Shown here: positions 19,501 to 28,975 of the stretch, in pieces
How positions within the stretch are numbered: the stretch's first letter is position 1
Layout: every line of letters starts with the position of its first letter
Source: Melitaea cinxia
Lineage: Eukaryota; Arthropoda; Insecta; Lepidoptera; Nymphalidae
Length of the DNA: 64,000 bases
NCBI RefSeq assembly: GCF_905220565.1
Contig: NC_059414.1
Coordinates: forward strand, 5,454,001 to 5,518,000
Reading direction: 5' to 3'
Program-made: the position numbers and the translations under genes
Notes under the pieces: generated by a model
The model's input: the letters and a program-made list of their open reading frames with translations, nothing else
What the model was told of the DNA's origin: nothing
Databases searched by the model: none

Positions 19501-20946
19501 GTTCCACTGCTTGAGCCACAGCGAGTAAGCAATTAGCTTTTGAATGTCTTTTTGCAAACGGCTTAACTAAAGTTAATTGTTATTCGAAGTAGCGATGTTT
19601 TCCGATGACTATGAAAACTAAGAATCGTTCATTATTCAGATGTAAGTTTTTTGTTTTATTGATATCGATGTGGAATGGAGGAAAACAGAATAATTGAATA
19701 GCGCGAAGCGTTTACTTTCAATCATCAAAACACTAAAGAGAAGAAAAAATTCAAAGTATTAGTTAAATTAAGTTGTCGTCAGAAAAATATATTTTCGGAA
19801 CAAAATAAAGGGAGGCTGATGAAACACGTCATTTTACATCGATTGACATTTCGGAAGCTTCAATTTTGACGTCGTATGACAACCATCAAAATGAAAGTTA
19901 AGTGACGAACGAATACTAACGAAGGTTTTATTAAAATTTTTGTTTCTATACTTCGTTTAAGCTATAATTTGTAGGAATAAAGAATTACGTGGCATTCAAT
20001 ACTATGGCAGTGTGTTGCGTATGAATGTAATAATTACTAAAATCCTTTATTCATTTCAACGTTTTAATATCAAGGAATACTGATTTTCAATTAAATTAAA
20101 TCGTACAATGTATATATTTGTAGTATTTACTTATTTTACTAGAACTCCGTACCCTAAAGAGTGTCAACGTAGCTCGGAGATTCAGTTAATAGTAATAGGA
20201 TTATTGTAACGAAGTGCTATCTACACTTCCGTCTATGACAGGGCTGTCTGTATCATTGAAGTCGTTATACATAACCCATATAATTTTATAACTAAAATAT
20301 GAAAGGAAAAAAGAAATTATTTTTGTTTCGAATGCTGATACTTAAAATCACAAAAAAATTAGATATGTAAAGATAAGGGACATATTACGAAACGTACCTT
20401 ACAAAGAAGCTCATGCAAATATCAATAAATATAATGCTACTTGTAAATTAGAATGAAATCCTCATACGAAAAAAAAAACTGTGATTTGAGCCCGATTATT
20501 TCGTAGTACAAAATCATGTTTGTACTTTTCCTTACAATTTTACTTTAAAATCACACTGAGTTACAATTCAGTGTAACAAGCACAAACGAAAATAAAAGCG
20601 TTGAAAATATTCGTTTATTTTCGTAGCACGATAAAGGGGGACAACACTAAAATATTTAGGATAGATAAGAACTTCAGAGGTGAGAAGGGACTTGGCTTCC
20701 GTAATCACAACTGAGATAACAGTCTTAAAAGCGAGTTATGGTCGTGAAACATCTCAAGATCTAAATCTTTAGAGTAAAAAGTTTATCTTGAATTGCACAA
20801 ACAAAAGTAAGGCTTTCTTTTATTTTTGTTTTACTTTAATTGTTTTTATTAATAAAATATTGACCCTGGCTTCACTTGCAATTCATGATTATGATATTAA
20901 ATAGTACGTGAACTAAAAGATATTTTTACAGAATTCTTCTCAAGTA
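16511..20946. other. Long AT-rich stretch without recognised genes
   Basis: Only short chance reading frames. A locally GC-rich island lies at 19260-19540 (see findings). A possible decayed repeat with CTCCGTACCCTAAAGAG lies near 20145. Confidence 0.5.
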
Positions 20947-20952
20947 ATGATC

Positions 20953-20956
<4 letters not shown>

Positions 20957-21004
<48 letters not shown>
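20957..21004. repeat. (AT)n microsatellite
   Basis: About 24 AT dinucleotides. Confidence 0.95.
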
Positions 21005-21006
<2 letters not shown>

Positions 21007-21454
21007 CTTGTATGTATACAAACGATCTATATAATTATAGGTACAACTAATGGGCGTAGACAAAAATATATTTTAAATGACAACAATAAGTGTAAACAAC
21101 TCGCATCCGTTGAAAGTATTGGAGTAATATATTTCATTAAAAAATATATTTATGTTAAACACTCCATTATAATAGAAGTTTTTTCCGTTTTTTATAATAT
21201 TTAAATGTACATCGTTTCAAAACTACATAAATCTTTACACTTTGTTGTACAACAAAGTTATTTCACACTTTCATACTGCGTTTACGTACAAATAAACTTA
21301 GCAGAATTAAACATATTTAAATATTTTTTTTCAATGACGTGAAATAAAATAATAATAAAAAAACTAGATACTATATCAATGCTGTCCGTGTAAATCAAAT
21401 CGTCATTTTAAAAATTAAATTTTTTAAAAGATTATTCTTTTTAAAAGTGAACCT

Positions 21455-21515
21455 ATAGCATCAACTCGGAACGTTGATTCTGCAGAGAAGAATTAGCACG
21501 AAACACCGCAGGTAC
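21455..21515 (-). mobile_element. LINE 3'-UTR fragment
   Basis: Reverse complement shares TTCTTCTCTGCAGAATC and flanking bases with the copies at 28597-28650 and 30262-30445. Confidence 0.6.
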
Positions 21516-21679
21516 TCTTTTGAAAATAATAATAGTGTAACTAAACGCGTAGGGCAAGTATTTTACGTTCCTACTTTCTACGTAATTTTATACAAGTAAA
21601 AGTTTGTATTTATAAGGATTCATTTGTGTGTGTGATGTATGTAAATACGTACATGTGTATGTATGAACTGCTAATTTAA

Positions 21680-21740
21680 GCTCCAATCCTTCTCCTACAT
21701 GAAGATCTCTTATGCCCAGCAGTGAAATGTTACAGGCTTT
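21680..21740 (+). mobile_element. SINE 3' tail fragment
   Basis: CTCCAATCCTTCTCCTACATG and TATGCCCAGCAGTGAAATGTTACAGGC match the last 60 bases of the SINE at 15118-15398. Confidence 0.65.
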
Positions 21741-22284
21741 TCATTTATTTATTTTTTACATAATTTTTTTTACTGTTTATCTTTGTTTCTGTCAGTAATT
21801 AATGTTTACGTTCATTAGTGTTTGTTATATATGTAATTATAAATATATATAGTTTAAATATTTTCTTCTTACTATTATTCTAAATGTAAGCATAAAATAC
21901 TAATTGGCGGTTATTCTATTAGTAAATCATTTTAGAAATAACGTACTTAAAATTTTAGTTATTTATAATGCTATAAAATAGCACTTAAATACAACTTCAT
22001 TAAATCACAAAGTGCTAAGACATTAATTACGTACTGAAATATAACAATTAAAGTCTCGGGAAATATTTTACCGCCATATTGGAAAACAAATTAGCATCGT
22101 GCAAGACTGTCGGTTAGACGAAAGTACAATTAAAAAAATATTAAGAATGAACATTGTTTGCGGGTAATTAATGTGTTCTTTGTGCTATTTTAATTTGACT
22201 TTTATTTTATAAGTGCTAGTTAACGAAAAGGAACAATAAATAACGTCATTTTAATAGTTTTTATTATTATATCAATATTTTTGA

Positions 22285-22298
22285 TATAAATGGAGAAA
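22285..22298. repeat. Left 14-bp direct repeat flanking the tRNA-like array
   Basis: TATAAATGGAGAAA, repeated exactly at 28136-28149. Array sequence begins immediately inside it. Confidence 0.85.
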
Positions 22299-22327
22299 CA
22301 TTTTTGAATATCATACCAAAAATTGAC

Positions 22328-22399
22328 CGCTCCAGCGGGATTCGAACCCGCGTCTTCGACATACCGTGTCGACGCTCTAGCCAATTAAGCTATGGAACG
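22328..22399 (-). tRNA. tRNA-like gene, left arm copy 1
   Basis: Outermost left copy. The 72-nt cloverleaf folds completely: 7-bp acceptor stem (one G-U), 4-bp D stem, 5-bp anticodon stem, 5-bp T stem. Loop ACGGTAT gives anticodon GGT (Thr) by position, but base 33 is C instead of the nearly universal U. Boxes A (TAGCTTAATTGG) and B (GGTTCGAATCC) are perfect, and a T5 terminator follows 5 bases after the gene. Confidence 0.7.
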
Positions 22400-22638
22400 A
22401 TATACTCGCTAGAGCGAAACTTTTGATATGATGATTTTTACTTTCGGTTTAAGCGAACCGTGGCGCCGTCTATAGTGAGTTCTTTACAGAGACTCGTAAC
22501 TATTCAAAGTTTCATATTACAATGAAAATCTTTGACAGGAGACGACACCATGCTATTTTTAATATGTACGATTTTTATTTTTGTGTTACCCACAATTAGG
22601 AATTCTAAACATTTTTGAATATCATACCAAAAATTGAC

Positions 22639-22710
22639 CGCTCCAGCGGGATTCGAACCCGCGTCTTCGACATACCGTGTCGACGCTCTAGCCAATTAAG
22701 CTATGGAACG
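22639..22710 (-). tRNA. tRNA-like gene, left arm copy 2
   Basis: Identical by eye to copy 1, one period (311) further in. Confidence 0.7.
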
Positions 22711-22949
22711 ATATACTCGCTAGAGCGAAACTTTTGATATGATGATTTTTACTTTCGGTTTAAGCGAACCGTGGCGCCGTCTATAGTGAGTTCTTTACAG
22801 AGACTCGTAACTATTCAAAGTTTCATATTACAATGAAAATCTTTGACAGGAGACGACACCATGCTATTTTTAATATGTACGATTTTTATTTTTGTGTTAC
22901 CCACAATTAGGAATTCTAAACATTTTTGAATATCATACCAAAAATTGAC

Positions 22950-23021
22950 CGCTCCAGCGGGATTCGAACCCGCGTCTTCGACATACCGTGTCGACGCTCT
23001 AGCCAATTAAGCTATGGAACG
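22950..23021 (-). tRNA. tRNA-like gene, left arm copy 3
   Basis: Identical by eye to copy 1. Confidence 0.7.
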
Positions 23022-23260
23022 ATATACTCGCTAGAGCGAAACTTTTGATATGATGATTTTTACTTTCGGTTTAAGCGAACCGTGGCGCCGTCTATAGTGA
23101 GTTCTTTACAGAGACTCGTAACTATTCAAAGTTTCATATTACAATGAAAATCTTTGACAGGAGACGACACCATGCTATTTTTAATATGTACGATTTTTAT
23201 TTTTGTGTTACCCACAATTAGGAATTCTAAACATTTTTGAATATCATACCAAAAATTGAC

Positions 23261-23332
23261 CGCTCCAGCGGGATTCGAACCCGCGTCTTCGACATACCGT
23301 GTCGACGCTCTAGCCAATTAAGCTATGGAACG
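23261..23332 (-). tRNA. tRNA-like gene, left arm copy 4
   Basis: Identical by eye to copy 1. Confidence 0.7.
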
Positions 23333-23571
23333 ATATACTCGCTAGAGCGAAACTTTTGATATGATGATTTTTACTTTCGGTTTAAGCGAACCGTGGCGCC
23401 GTCTATAGTGAGTTCTTTACAGAGACTCGTAACTATTCAAAGTTTCATATTACAATGAAAATCTTTGACAGGAGACGACACCATGCTATTTTTAATATGT
23501 ACGATTTTTATTTTTGTGTTACCCACAATTAGGAATTCTAAACATTTTTGAATATCATACCAAAAATTGAC

Positions 23572-23643
23572 CGCTCCAGCGGGATTCGAACCCGCGTCTT
23601 CGACATACCGTGTCGACGCTCTAGCCAATTAAGCTATGGAACG
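23572..23643 (-). tRNA. tRNA-like gene, left arm copy 5
   Basis: Identical by eye to copy 1. Confidence 0.7.
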
Positions 23644-23882
23644 ATATACTCGCTAGAGCGAAACTTTTGATATGATGATTTTTACTTTCGGTTTAAGCGA
23701 ACCGTGGCGCCGTCTATAGTGAGTTCTTTACAGAGACTCGTAACTATTCAAAGTTTCATATTACAATGAAAATCTTTGACAGGAGACGACACCATGCTAT
23801 TTTTAATATGTACGATTTTTATTTTTGTGTTACCCACAATTAGGAATTCTAAACATTTTTGAATATCATACCAAAAATTGAC

Positions 23883-23954
23883 CGCTCCAGCGGGATTCGA
23901 ACCCGCGTCTTCGACATACCGTGTCGACGCTCTAGCCAATTAAGCTATGGAACG
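23883..23954 (-). tRNA. tRNA-like gene, left arm copy 6
   Basis: Identical by eye to copy 1. Confidence 0.7.
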
Positions 23955-24193
23955 ATATACTCGCTAGAGCGAAACTTTTGATATGATGATTTTTACTTTC
24001 GGTTTAAGCGAACCGTGGCGCCGTCTATAGTGAGTTCTTTACAGAGACTCGTAACTATTCAAAGTTTCATATTACAATGAAAATCTTTGACAGGAGACGA
24101 CACCATGCTATTTTTAATATGTACGATTTTTATTTTTGTGTTACCCACAATTAGGAATTCTAAACATTTTTGAATATCATACCAAAAATTGAC

Positions 24194-24265
24194 CGCTCCA
24201 GCGGGATTCGAACCCGCGTCTTCGACATACCGTGTCGACGCTCTAGCCAATTAAGCTATGGAACG
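24194..24265 (-). tRNA. tRNA-like gene, left arm copy 7 (innermost)
   Basis: Identical by eye to copy 1. Its upstream region is cut at 24324, where the arm orientation changes; about 59 bases of 5' flank, including the TCGCTCTAGCGA hairpin, are retained. Confidence 0.7.
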
Positions 24266-24564
24266 ATATACTCGCTAGAGCGAAACTTTTGATATGATGA
24301 TTTTTACTTTCGGTTTAAGCGAACTTTCAATTTTTGGTATGATATTCAAAAATGTTTAGAATTCCTAATTGTGGGTAACACAAAAATAAAAATCGTACAT
24401 ATTAAAAATAGCATGGTGTCGTCTCCTGTCAAAGATTTTCATTGTAATATGAAACTTTGAATAGTTACGAGTCTCTGTAAAGAACTCACTATAGACGGCG
24501 CCACGGTTCGCTTAAACCGAAAGTAAAAATCATCATATCAAAAGTTTCGCTCTAGCGAGTATAT

Positions 24565-24636
24565 CGTTCCATAGCTTAATTGGCTAGAGCGTCGACACGG
24601 TATGTCGAAGACGCGGGTTCGAATCCCGCTGGAGCG
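24565..24636 (+). tRNA. tRNA-like gene, right arm copy 1 (innermost)
   Basis: First plus-strand copy, with the full 311-bp context. A self-complementary TCGCTCTAGCGA and a TATATC motif lie within 20 bases upstream; the T5 terminator is at 24642-24646. Confidence 0.7.
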
Positions 24637-24875
24637 GTCAATTTTTGGTATGATATTCAAAAATGTTTAGAATTCCTAATTGTGGGTAACACAAAAATAA
24701 AAATCGTACATATTAAAAATAGCATGGTGTCGTCTCCTGTCAAAGATTTTCATTGTAATATGAAACTTTGAATAGTTACGAGTCTCTGTAAAGAACTCAC
24801 TATAGACGGCGCCACGGTTCGCTTAAACCGAAAGTAAAAATCATCATATCAAAAGTTTCGCTCTAGCGAGTATAT

Positions 24876-24947
24876 CGTTCCATAGCTTAATTGGCTAGAG
24901 CGTCGACACGGTATGTCGAAGACGCGGGTTCGAATCCCGCTGGAGCG
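24876..24947 (+). tRNA. tRNA-like gene, right arm copy 2
   Basis: Identical by eye to right arm copy 1. Confidence 0.7.
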
Positions 24948-25186
24948 GTCAATTTTTGGTATGATATTCAAAAATGTTTAGAATTCCTAATTGTGGGTAA
25001 CACAAAAATAAAAATCGTACATATTAAAAATAGCATGGTGTCGTCTCCTGTCAAAGATTTTCATTGTAATATGAAACTTTGAATAGTTACGAGTCTCTGT
25101 AAAGAACTCACTATAGACGGCGCCACGGTTCGCTTAAACCGAAAGTAAAAATCATCATATCAAAAGTTTCGCTCTAGCGAGTATAT

Positions 25187-25258
25187 CGTTCCATAGCTTA
25201 ATTGGCTAGAGCGTCGACACGGTATGTCGAAGACGCGGGTTCGAATCCCGCTGGAGCG
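25187..25258 (+). tRNA. tRNA-like gene, right arm copy 3
   Basis: Identical by eye to right arm copy 1. Confidence 0.7.
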
Positions 25259-25497
25259 GTCAATTTTTGGTATGATATTCAAAAATGTTTAGAATTCCTA
25301 ATTGTGGGTAACACAAAAATAAAAATCGTACATATTAAAAATAGCATGGTGTCGTCTCCTGTCAAAGATTTTCATTGTAATATGAAACTTTGAATAGTTA
25401 CGAGTCTCTGTAAAGAACTCACTATAGACGGCGCCACGGTTCGCTTAAACCGAAAGTAAAAATCATCATATCAAAAGTTTCGCTCTAGCGAGTATAT

Positions 25498-25569
25498 CGT
25501 TCCATAGCTTAATTGGCTAGAGCGTCGACACGGTATGTCGAAGACGCGGGTTCGAATCCCGCTGGAGCG
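25498..25569 (+). tRNA. tRNA-like gene, right arm copy 4
   Basis: Identical by eye to right arm copy 1. Confidence 0.7.
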
Positions 25570-25808
25570 GTCAATTTTTGGTATGATATTCAAAAATGTT
25601 TAGAATTCCTAATTGTGGGTAACACAAAAATAAAAATCGTACATATTAAAAATAGCATGGTGTCGTCTCCTGTCAAAGATTTTCATTGTAATATGAAACT
25701 TTGAATAGTTACGAGTCTCTGTAAAGAACTCACTATAGACGGCGCCACGGTTCGCTTAAACCGAAAGTAAAAATCATCATATCAAAAGTTTCGCTCTAGC
25801 GAGTATAT

Positions 25809-25880
25809 CGTTCCATAGCTTAATTGGCTAGAGCGTCGACACGGTATGTCGAAGACGCGGGTTCGAATCCCGCTGGAGCG
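25809..25880 (+). tRNA. tRNA-like gene, right arm copy 5
   Basis: Identical by eye to right arm copy 1. Confidence 0.7.
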
Positions 25881-26119
25881 GTCAATTTTTGGTATGATAT
25901 TCAAAAATGTTTAGAATTCCTAATTGTGGGTAACACAAAAATAAAAATCGTACATATTAAAAATAGCATGGTGTCGTCTCCTGTCAAAGATTTTCATTGT
26001 AATATGAAACTTTGAATAGTTACGAGTCTCTGTAAAGAACTCACTATAGACGGCGCCACGGTTCGCTTAAACCGAAAGTAAAAATCATCATATCAAAAGT
26101 TTCGCTCTAGCGAGTATAT

Positions 26120-26191
26120 CGTTCCATAGCTTAATTGGCTAGAGCGTCGACACGGTATGTCGAAGACGCGGGTTCGAATCCCGCTGGAGCG
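26120..26191 (+). tRNA. tRNA-like gene, right arm copy 6
   Basis: Identical by eye to right arm copy 1. Confidence 0.7.
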
Positions 26192-26430
26192 GTCAATTTT
26201 TGGTATGATATTCAAAAATGTTTAGAATTCCTAATTGTGGGTAACACAAAAATAAAAATCGTACATATTAAAAATAGCATGGTGTCGTCTCCTGTCAAAG
26301 ATTTTCATTGTAATATGAAACTTTGAATAGTTACGAGTCTCTGTAAAGAACTCACTATAGACGGCGCCACGGTTCGCTTAAACCGAAAGTAAAAATCATC
26401 ATATCAAAAGTTTCGCTCTAGCGAGTATAT

Positions 26431-26502
26431 CGTTCCATAGCTTAATTGGCTAGAGCGTCGACACGGTATGTCGAAGACGCGGGTTCGAATCCCGCTGGAG
26501 CG
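26431..26502 (+). tRNA. tRNA-like gene, right arm copy 7
   Basis: Identical by eye. The spacer after it carries the single extra T of the array. Confidence 0.7.
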
Positions 26503-26742
26503 GTCAATTTTTGGTATGATATTCAAAAATGTTTAGAATTCCTAATTGTGGGTAACACAAAAATAAAAATCGTACATATTAAAAATAGCATGGTGTCGTC
26601 TCCTGTCAAAGATTTTCATTGTAATATGAAACTTTGAATAGTTACGAGTCTCTGTAAAGAACTCACTATAGACGGCGCCACGGTTTCGCTTAAACCGAAA
26701 GTAAAAATCATCATATCAAAAGTTTCGCTCTAGCGAGTATAT

Positions 26743-26814
26743 CGTTCCATAGCTTAATTGGCTAGAGCGTCGACACGGTATGTCGAAGACGCGGGTTCGA
26801 ATCCCGCTGGAGCG
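26743..26814 (+). tRNA. tRNA-like gene, right arm copy 8
   Basis: Lies 312 rather than 311 bases after the previous copy; the gene itself is unchanged. Confidence 0.7.
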
Positions 26815-27053
26815 GTCAATTTTTGGTATGATATTCAAAAATGTTTAGAATTCCTAATTGTGGGTAACACAAAAATAAAAATCGTACATATTAAAAATAG
26901 CATGGTGTCGTCTCCTGTCAAAGATTTTCATTGTAATATGAAACTTTGAATAGTTACGAGTCTCTGTAAAGAACTCACTATAGACGGCGCCACGGTTCGC
27001 TTAAACCGAAAGTAAAAATCATCATATCAAAAGTTTCGCTCTAGCGAGTATAT

Positions 27054-27125
27054 CGTTCCATAGCTTAATTGGCTAGAGCGTCGACACGGTATGTCGAAGA
27101 CGCGGGTTCGAATCCCGCTGGAGCG
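27054..27125 (+). tRNA. tRNA-like gene, right arm copy 9
   Basis: Identical by eye to right arm copy 1. Confidence 0.7.
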
Positions 27126-27364
27126 GTCAATTTTTGGTATGATATTCAAAAATGTTTAGAATTCCTAATTGTGGGTAACACAAAAATAAAAATCGTACAT
27201 ATTAAAAATAGCATGGTGTCGTCTCCTGTCAAAGATTTTCATTGTAATATGAAACTTTGAATAGTTACGAGTCTCTGTAAAGAACTCACTATAGACGGCG
27301 CCACGGTTCGCTTAAACCGAAAGTAAAAATCATCATATCAAAAGTTTCGCTCTAGCGAGTATAT

Positions 27365-27436
27365 CGTTCCATAGCTTAATTGGCTAGAGCGTCGACACGG
27401 TATGTCGAAGACGCGGGTTCGAATCCCGCTGGAGCG
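27365..27436 (+). tRNA. tRNA-like gene, right arm copy 10
   Basis: Identical by eye to right arm copy 1. Confidence 0.7.
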
Positions 27437-27675
27437 GTCAATTTTTGGTATGATATTCAAAAATGTTTAGAATTCCTAATTGTGGGTAACACAAAAATAA
27501 AAATCGTACATATTAAAAATAGCATGGTGTCGTCTCCTGTCAAAGATTTTCATTGTAATATGAAACTTTGAATAGTTACGAGTCTCTGTAAAGAACTCAC
27601 TATAGACGGCGCCACGGTTCGCTTAAACCGAAAGTAAAAATCATCATATCAAAAGTTTCGCTCTAGCGAGTATAT

Positions 27676-27747
27676 CGTTCCATAGCTTAATTGGCTAGAG
27701 CGTCGACACGGTATGTCGAAGACGCGGGTTCGAATCCCGCTGGAGCG
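27676..27747 (+). tRNA. tRNA-like gene, right arm copy 11
   Basis: Identical by eye to right arm copy 1. Confidence 0.7.
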
Positions 27748-27986
27748 GTCAATTTTTGGTATGATATTCAAAAATGTTTAGAATTCCTAATTGTGGGTAA
27801 CACAAAAATAAAAATCGTACATATTAAAAATAGCATGGTGTCGTCTCCTGTCAAAGATTTTCATTGTAATATGAAACTTTGAATAGTTACGAGTCTCTGT
27901 AAAGAACTCACTATAGACGGCGCCACGGTTCGCTTAAACCGAAAGTAAAAATCATCATATCAAAAGTTTCGCTCTAGCGAGTATAT

Positions 27987-28058
27987 CGTTCCATAGCTTA
28001 ATTGGCTAGAGCGTCGACACGGTATGTCGAAGACGCGGGTTCGAATCCCGCTGGAGCG
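27987..28058 (+). tRNA. tRNA-like gene, right arm copy 12 (outermost)
   Basis: Identical gene and terminator. The downstream spacer stops matching after CATATTA at 28137, where flanking DNA begins. Confidence 0.7.
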
Positions 28059-28135
28059 GTCAATTTTTGGTATGATATTCAAAAATGTTTAGAATTCCTA
28101 ATTGTGGGTAACACAAAAATAAAAATCGTACATAT

Positions 28136-28149
28136 TATAAATGGAGAAA
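28136..28149. repeat. Right 14-bp direct repeat flanking the array
   Basis: Exact copy of 22285-22298. The first two bases (TA) could equally belong to the array. Confidence 0.85.
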
Positions 28150-28596
28150 TATTACCTAAGCAGGAGTTGGAATGGCCAATAATACAGTTACTAACATATT
28201 ATTTTAATTCAGTAAAAAATTTGGAAGTATAAACTGTAAAATTAAAATTTGATAATAATAATATACAATGATCAACAATATGGCCTTATTTAAATTATGA
28301 TTTTGCAATATACTTAAGGTATGCATATAAACATCGTTTATACGACGTTTGCTTTAATGATCTTTCATATAATAACCTGTAATGCAATGGTGTCTCGTAG
28401 ACCAACGCCTCCAACGCCTCGCTACACAAATCCATTACATATTCTGCGAGGCTATTATATACTTGGAATCAATGTACTTGAATTTCACACTACATTTATA
28501 TACAACAATAGTCGTTCCCCACGATTTCATCTGCGATTAATTTCACTATCTGTCAGATTGGATGACACATTGTCCACTCCAAAGAAGTGATACCAT

Positions 28597-28650
28597 GTTC
28601 ACTACTGAGTTTCTTGTCGATTCTTCTCTGCAGAATCTATATTCGAAATC
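28597..28650 (+). mobile_element. LINE 3'-UTR fragment
   Basis: GAGTTTCTTGTCGATTCTTCTCTGCAGAATC, shared with 30262-30445. Confidence 0.65.
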
Positions 28651-28704
28651 GATGGTAGCTTCACATAAACCATAATAAATTTTTTTAAGACTTTTTGATC
28701 GATT

Positions 28705-28830
28705 GATTTAGCCTGTAATATCCCATAGCTGAGTACAGGCCTCTTTATCAGAGATCCTCTTTTTTAGAGAGAAATAAGAGAAGTGTCGGAGAGCTTACGA
28801 CGTTGTTCCACTGTGGTCCAGCAGATTCGC
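28705..28830 (-). mobile_element. Decayed SINE copy
   Basis: GCCTGTAATATCCCATAGCTGAGTACAGGCCTC is a degraded version of the 3' end of the SINE at 37000-37328, in the same orientation. Confidence 0.6.
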
Positions 28831-28844
28831 ATATTTTTACTGAG

Positions 28845-28975
28845 TAACAATTGCTATGAGAAATCTATAAAAACATAGCTATAACAGTTGGCTGTTACCT
28901 ATAAGACACAAGCATTAAGTTGCTTACCGTAGGAGCAGAGTGTGTGAAGTGTGTGTATGTTATAACTTATAATAT
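28845..28975 (+). mobile_element. SINE 3' part
   Basis: ACACAAGCATTAAGTTGCTTACCGTAGGAGCAGA matches the 3' body of the SINE copies at 16318 and 38085. Confidence 0.5.

Larger units (their letters stand above)
21005..22284. other. AT-rich DNA with small repeat fragments
   Basis: Contains a minus-strand LINE 3'-UTR fragment at 21455-21515 and a SINE tail at 21680-21740. Nothing else is supported. Confidence 0.5.
22299..28135. repeat. Inverted double array of 311-bp tRNA-like units
   Basis: The unit is 311 bp: a 72-bp tRNA-like gene plus a 239-bp spacer. Left arm about 22299-24324 carries seven genes on minus; right arm about 24327-28135 carries twelve on plus, so all are transcribed outward from the centre. 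Units are identical by eye except for one extra T at about 26683-26686, which makes one period 312. The arms switch between AGCGAAC (24324) and TCAATTTTTGG (24327), which are different places in the unit, so the junction is not a perfect palindrome; fold-back arms would leave a spacer of about 180 bp. The outer ends also fall at different unit positions, about 29 bases (left) and 77 bases (right) beyond the last tRNA-like gene. Confidence 0.95.

Noticed and set aside
22299..28135. CRISPR-like or satellite array
   Set aside because: The spacers are identical rather than unique, the units contain Pol III tRNA architecture, and the genome is insect. A plain satellite does not explain the intact cloverleaf and terminator.
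22504..28232. Repeated 63-codon reading frames in the array, 17 identical copies plus a longer last one
   Set aside because: Each starts at a non-ATG codon inside the tRNA-like gene and runs into the spacer. They recur only because the DNA unit recurs; there is no coding signal.
28321..28590. 89-codon plus-strand frame with a hydrophobic start
   Set aside because: Looks signal-peptide-like at first, but the composition is random afterwards and it lies among decayed repeats.
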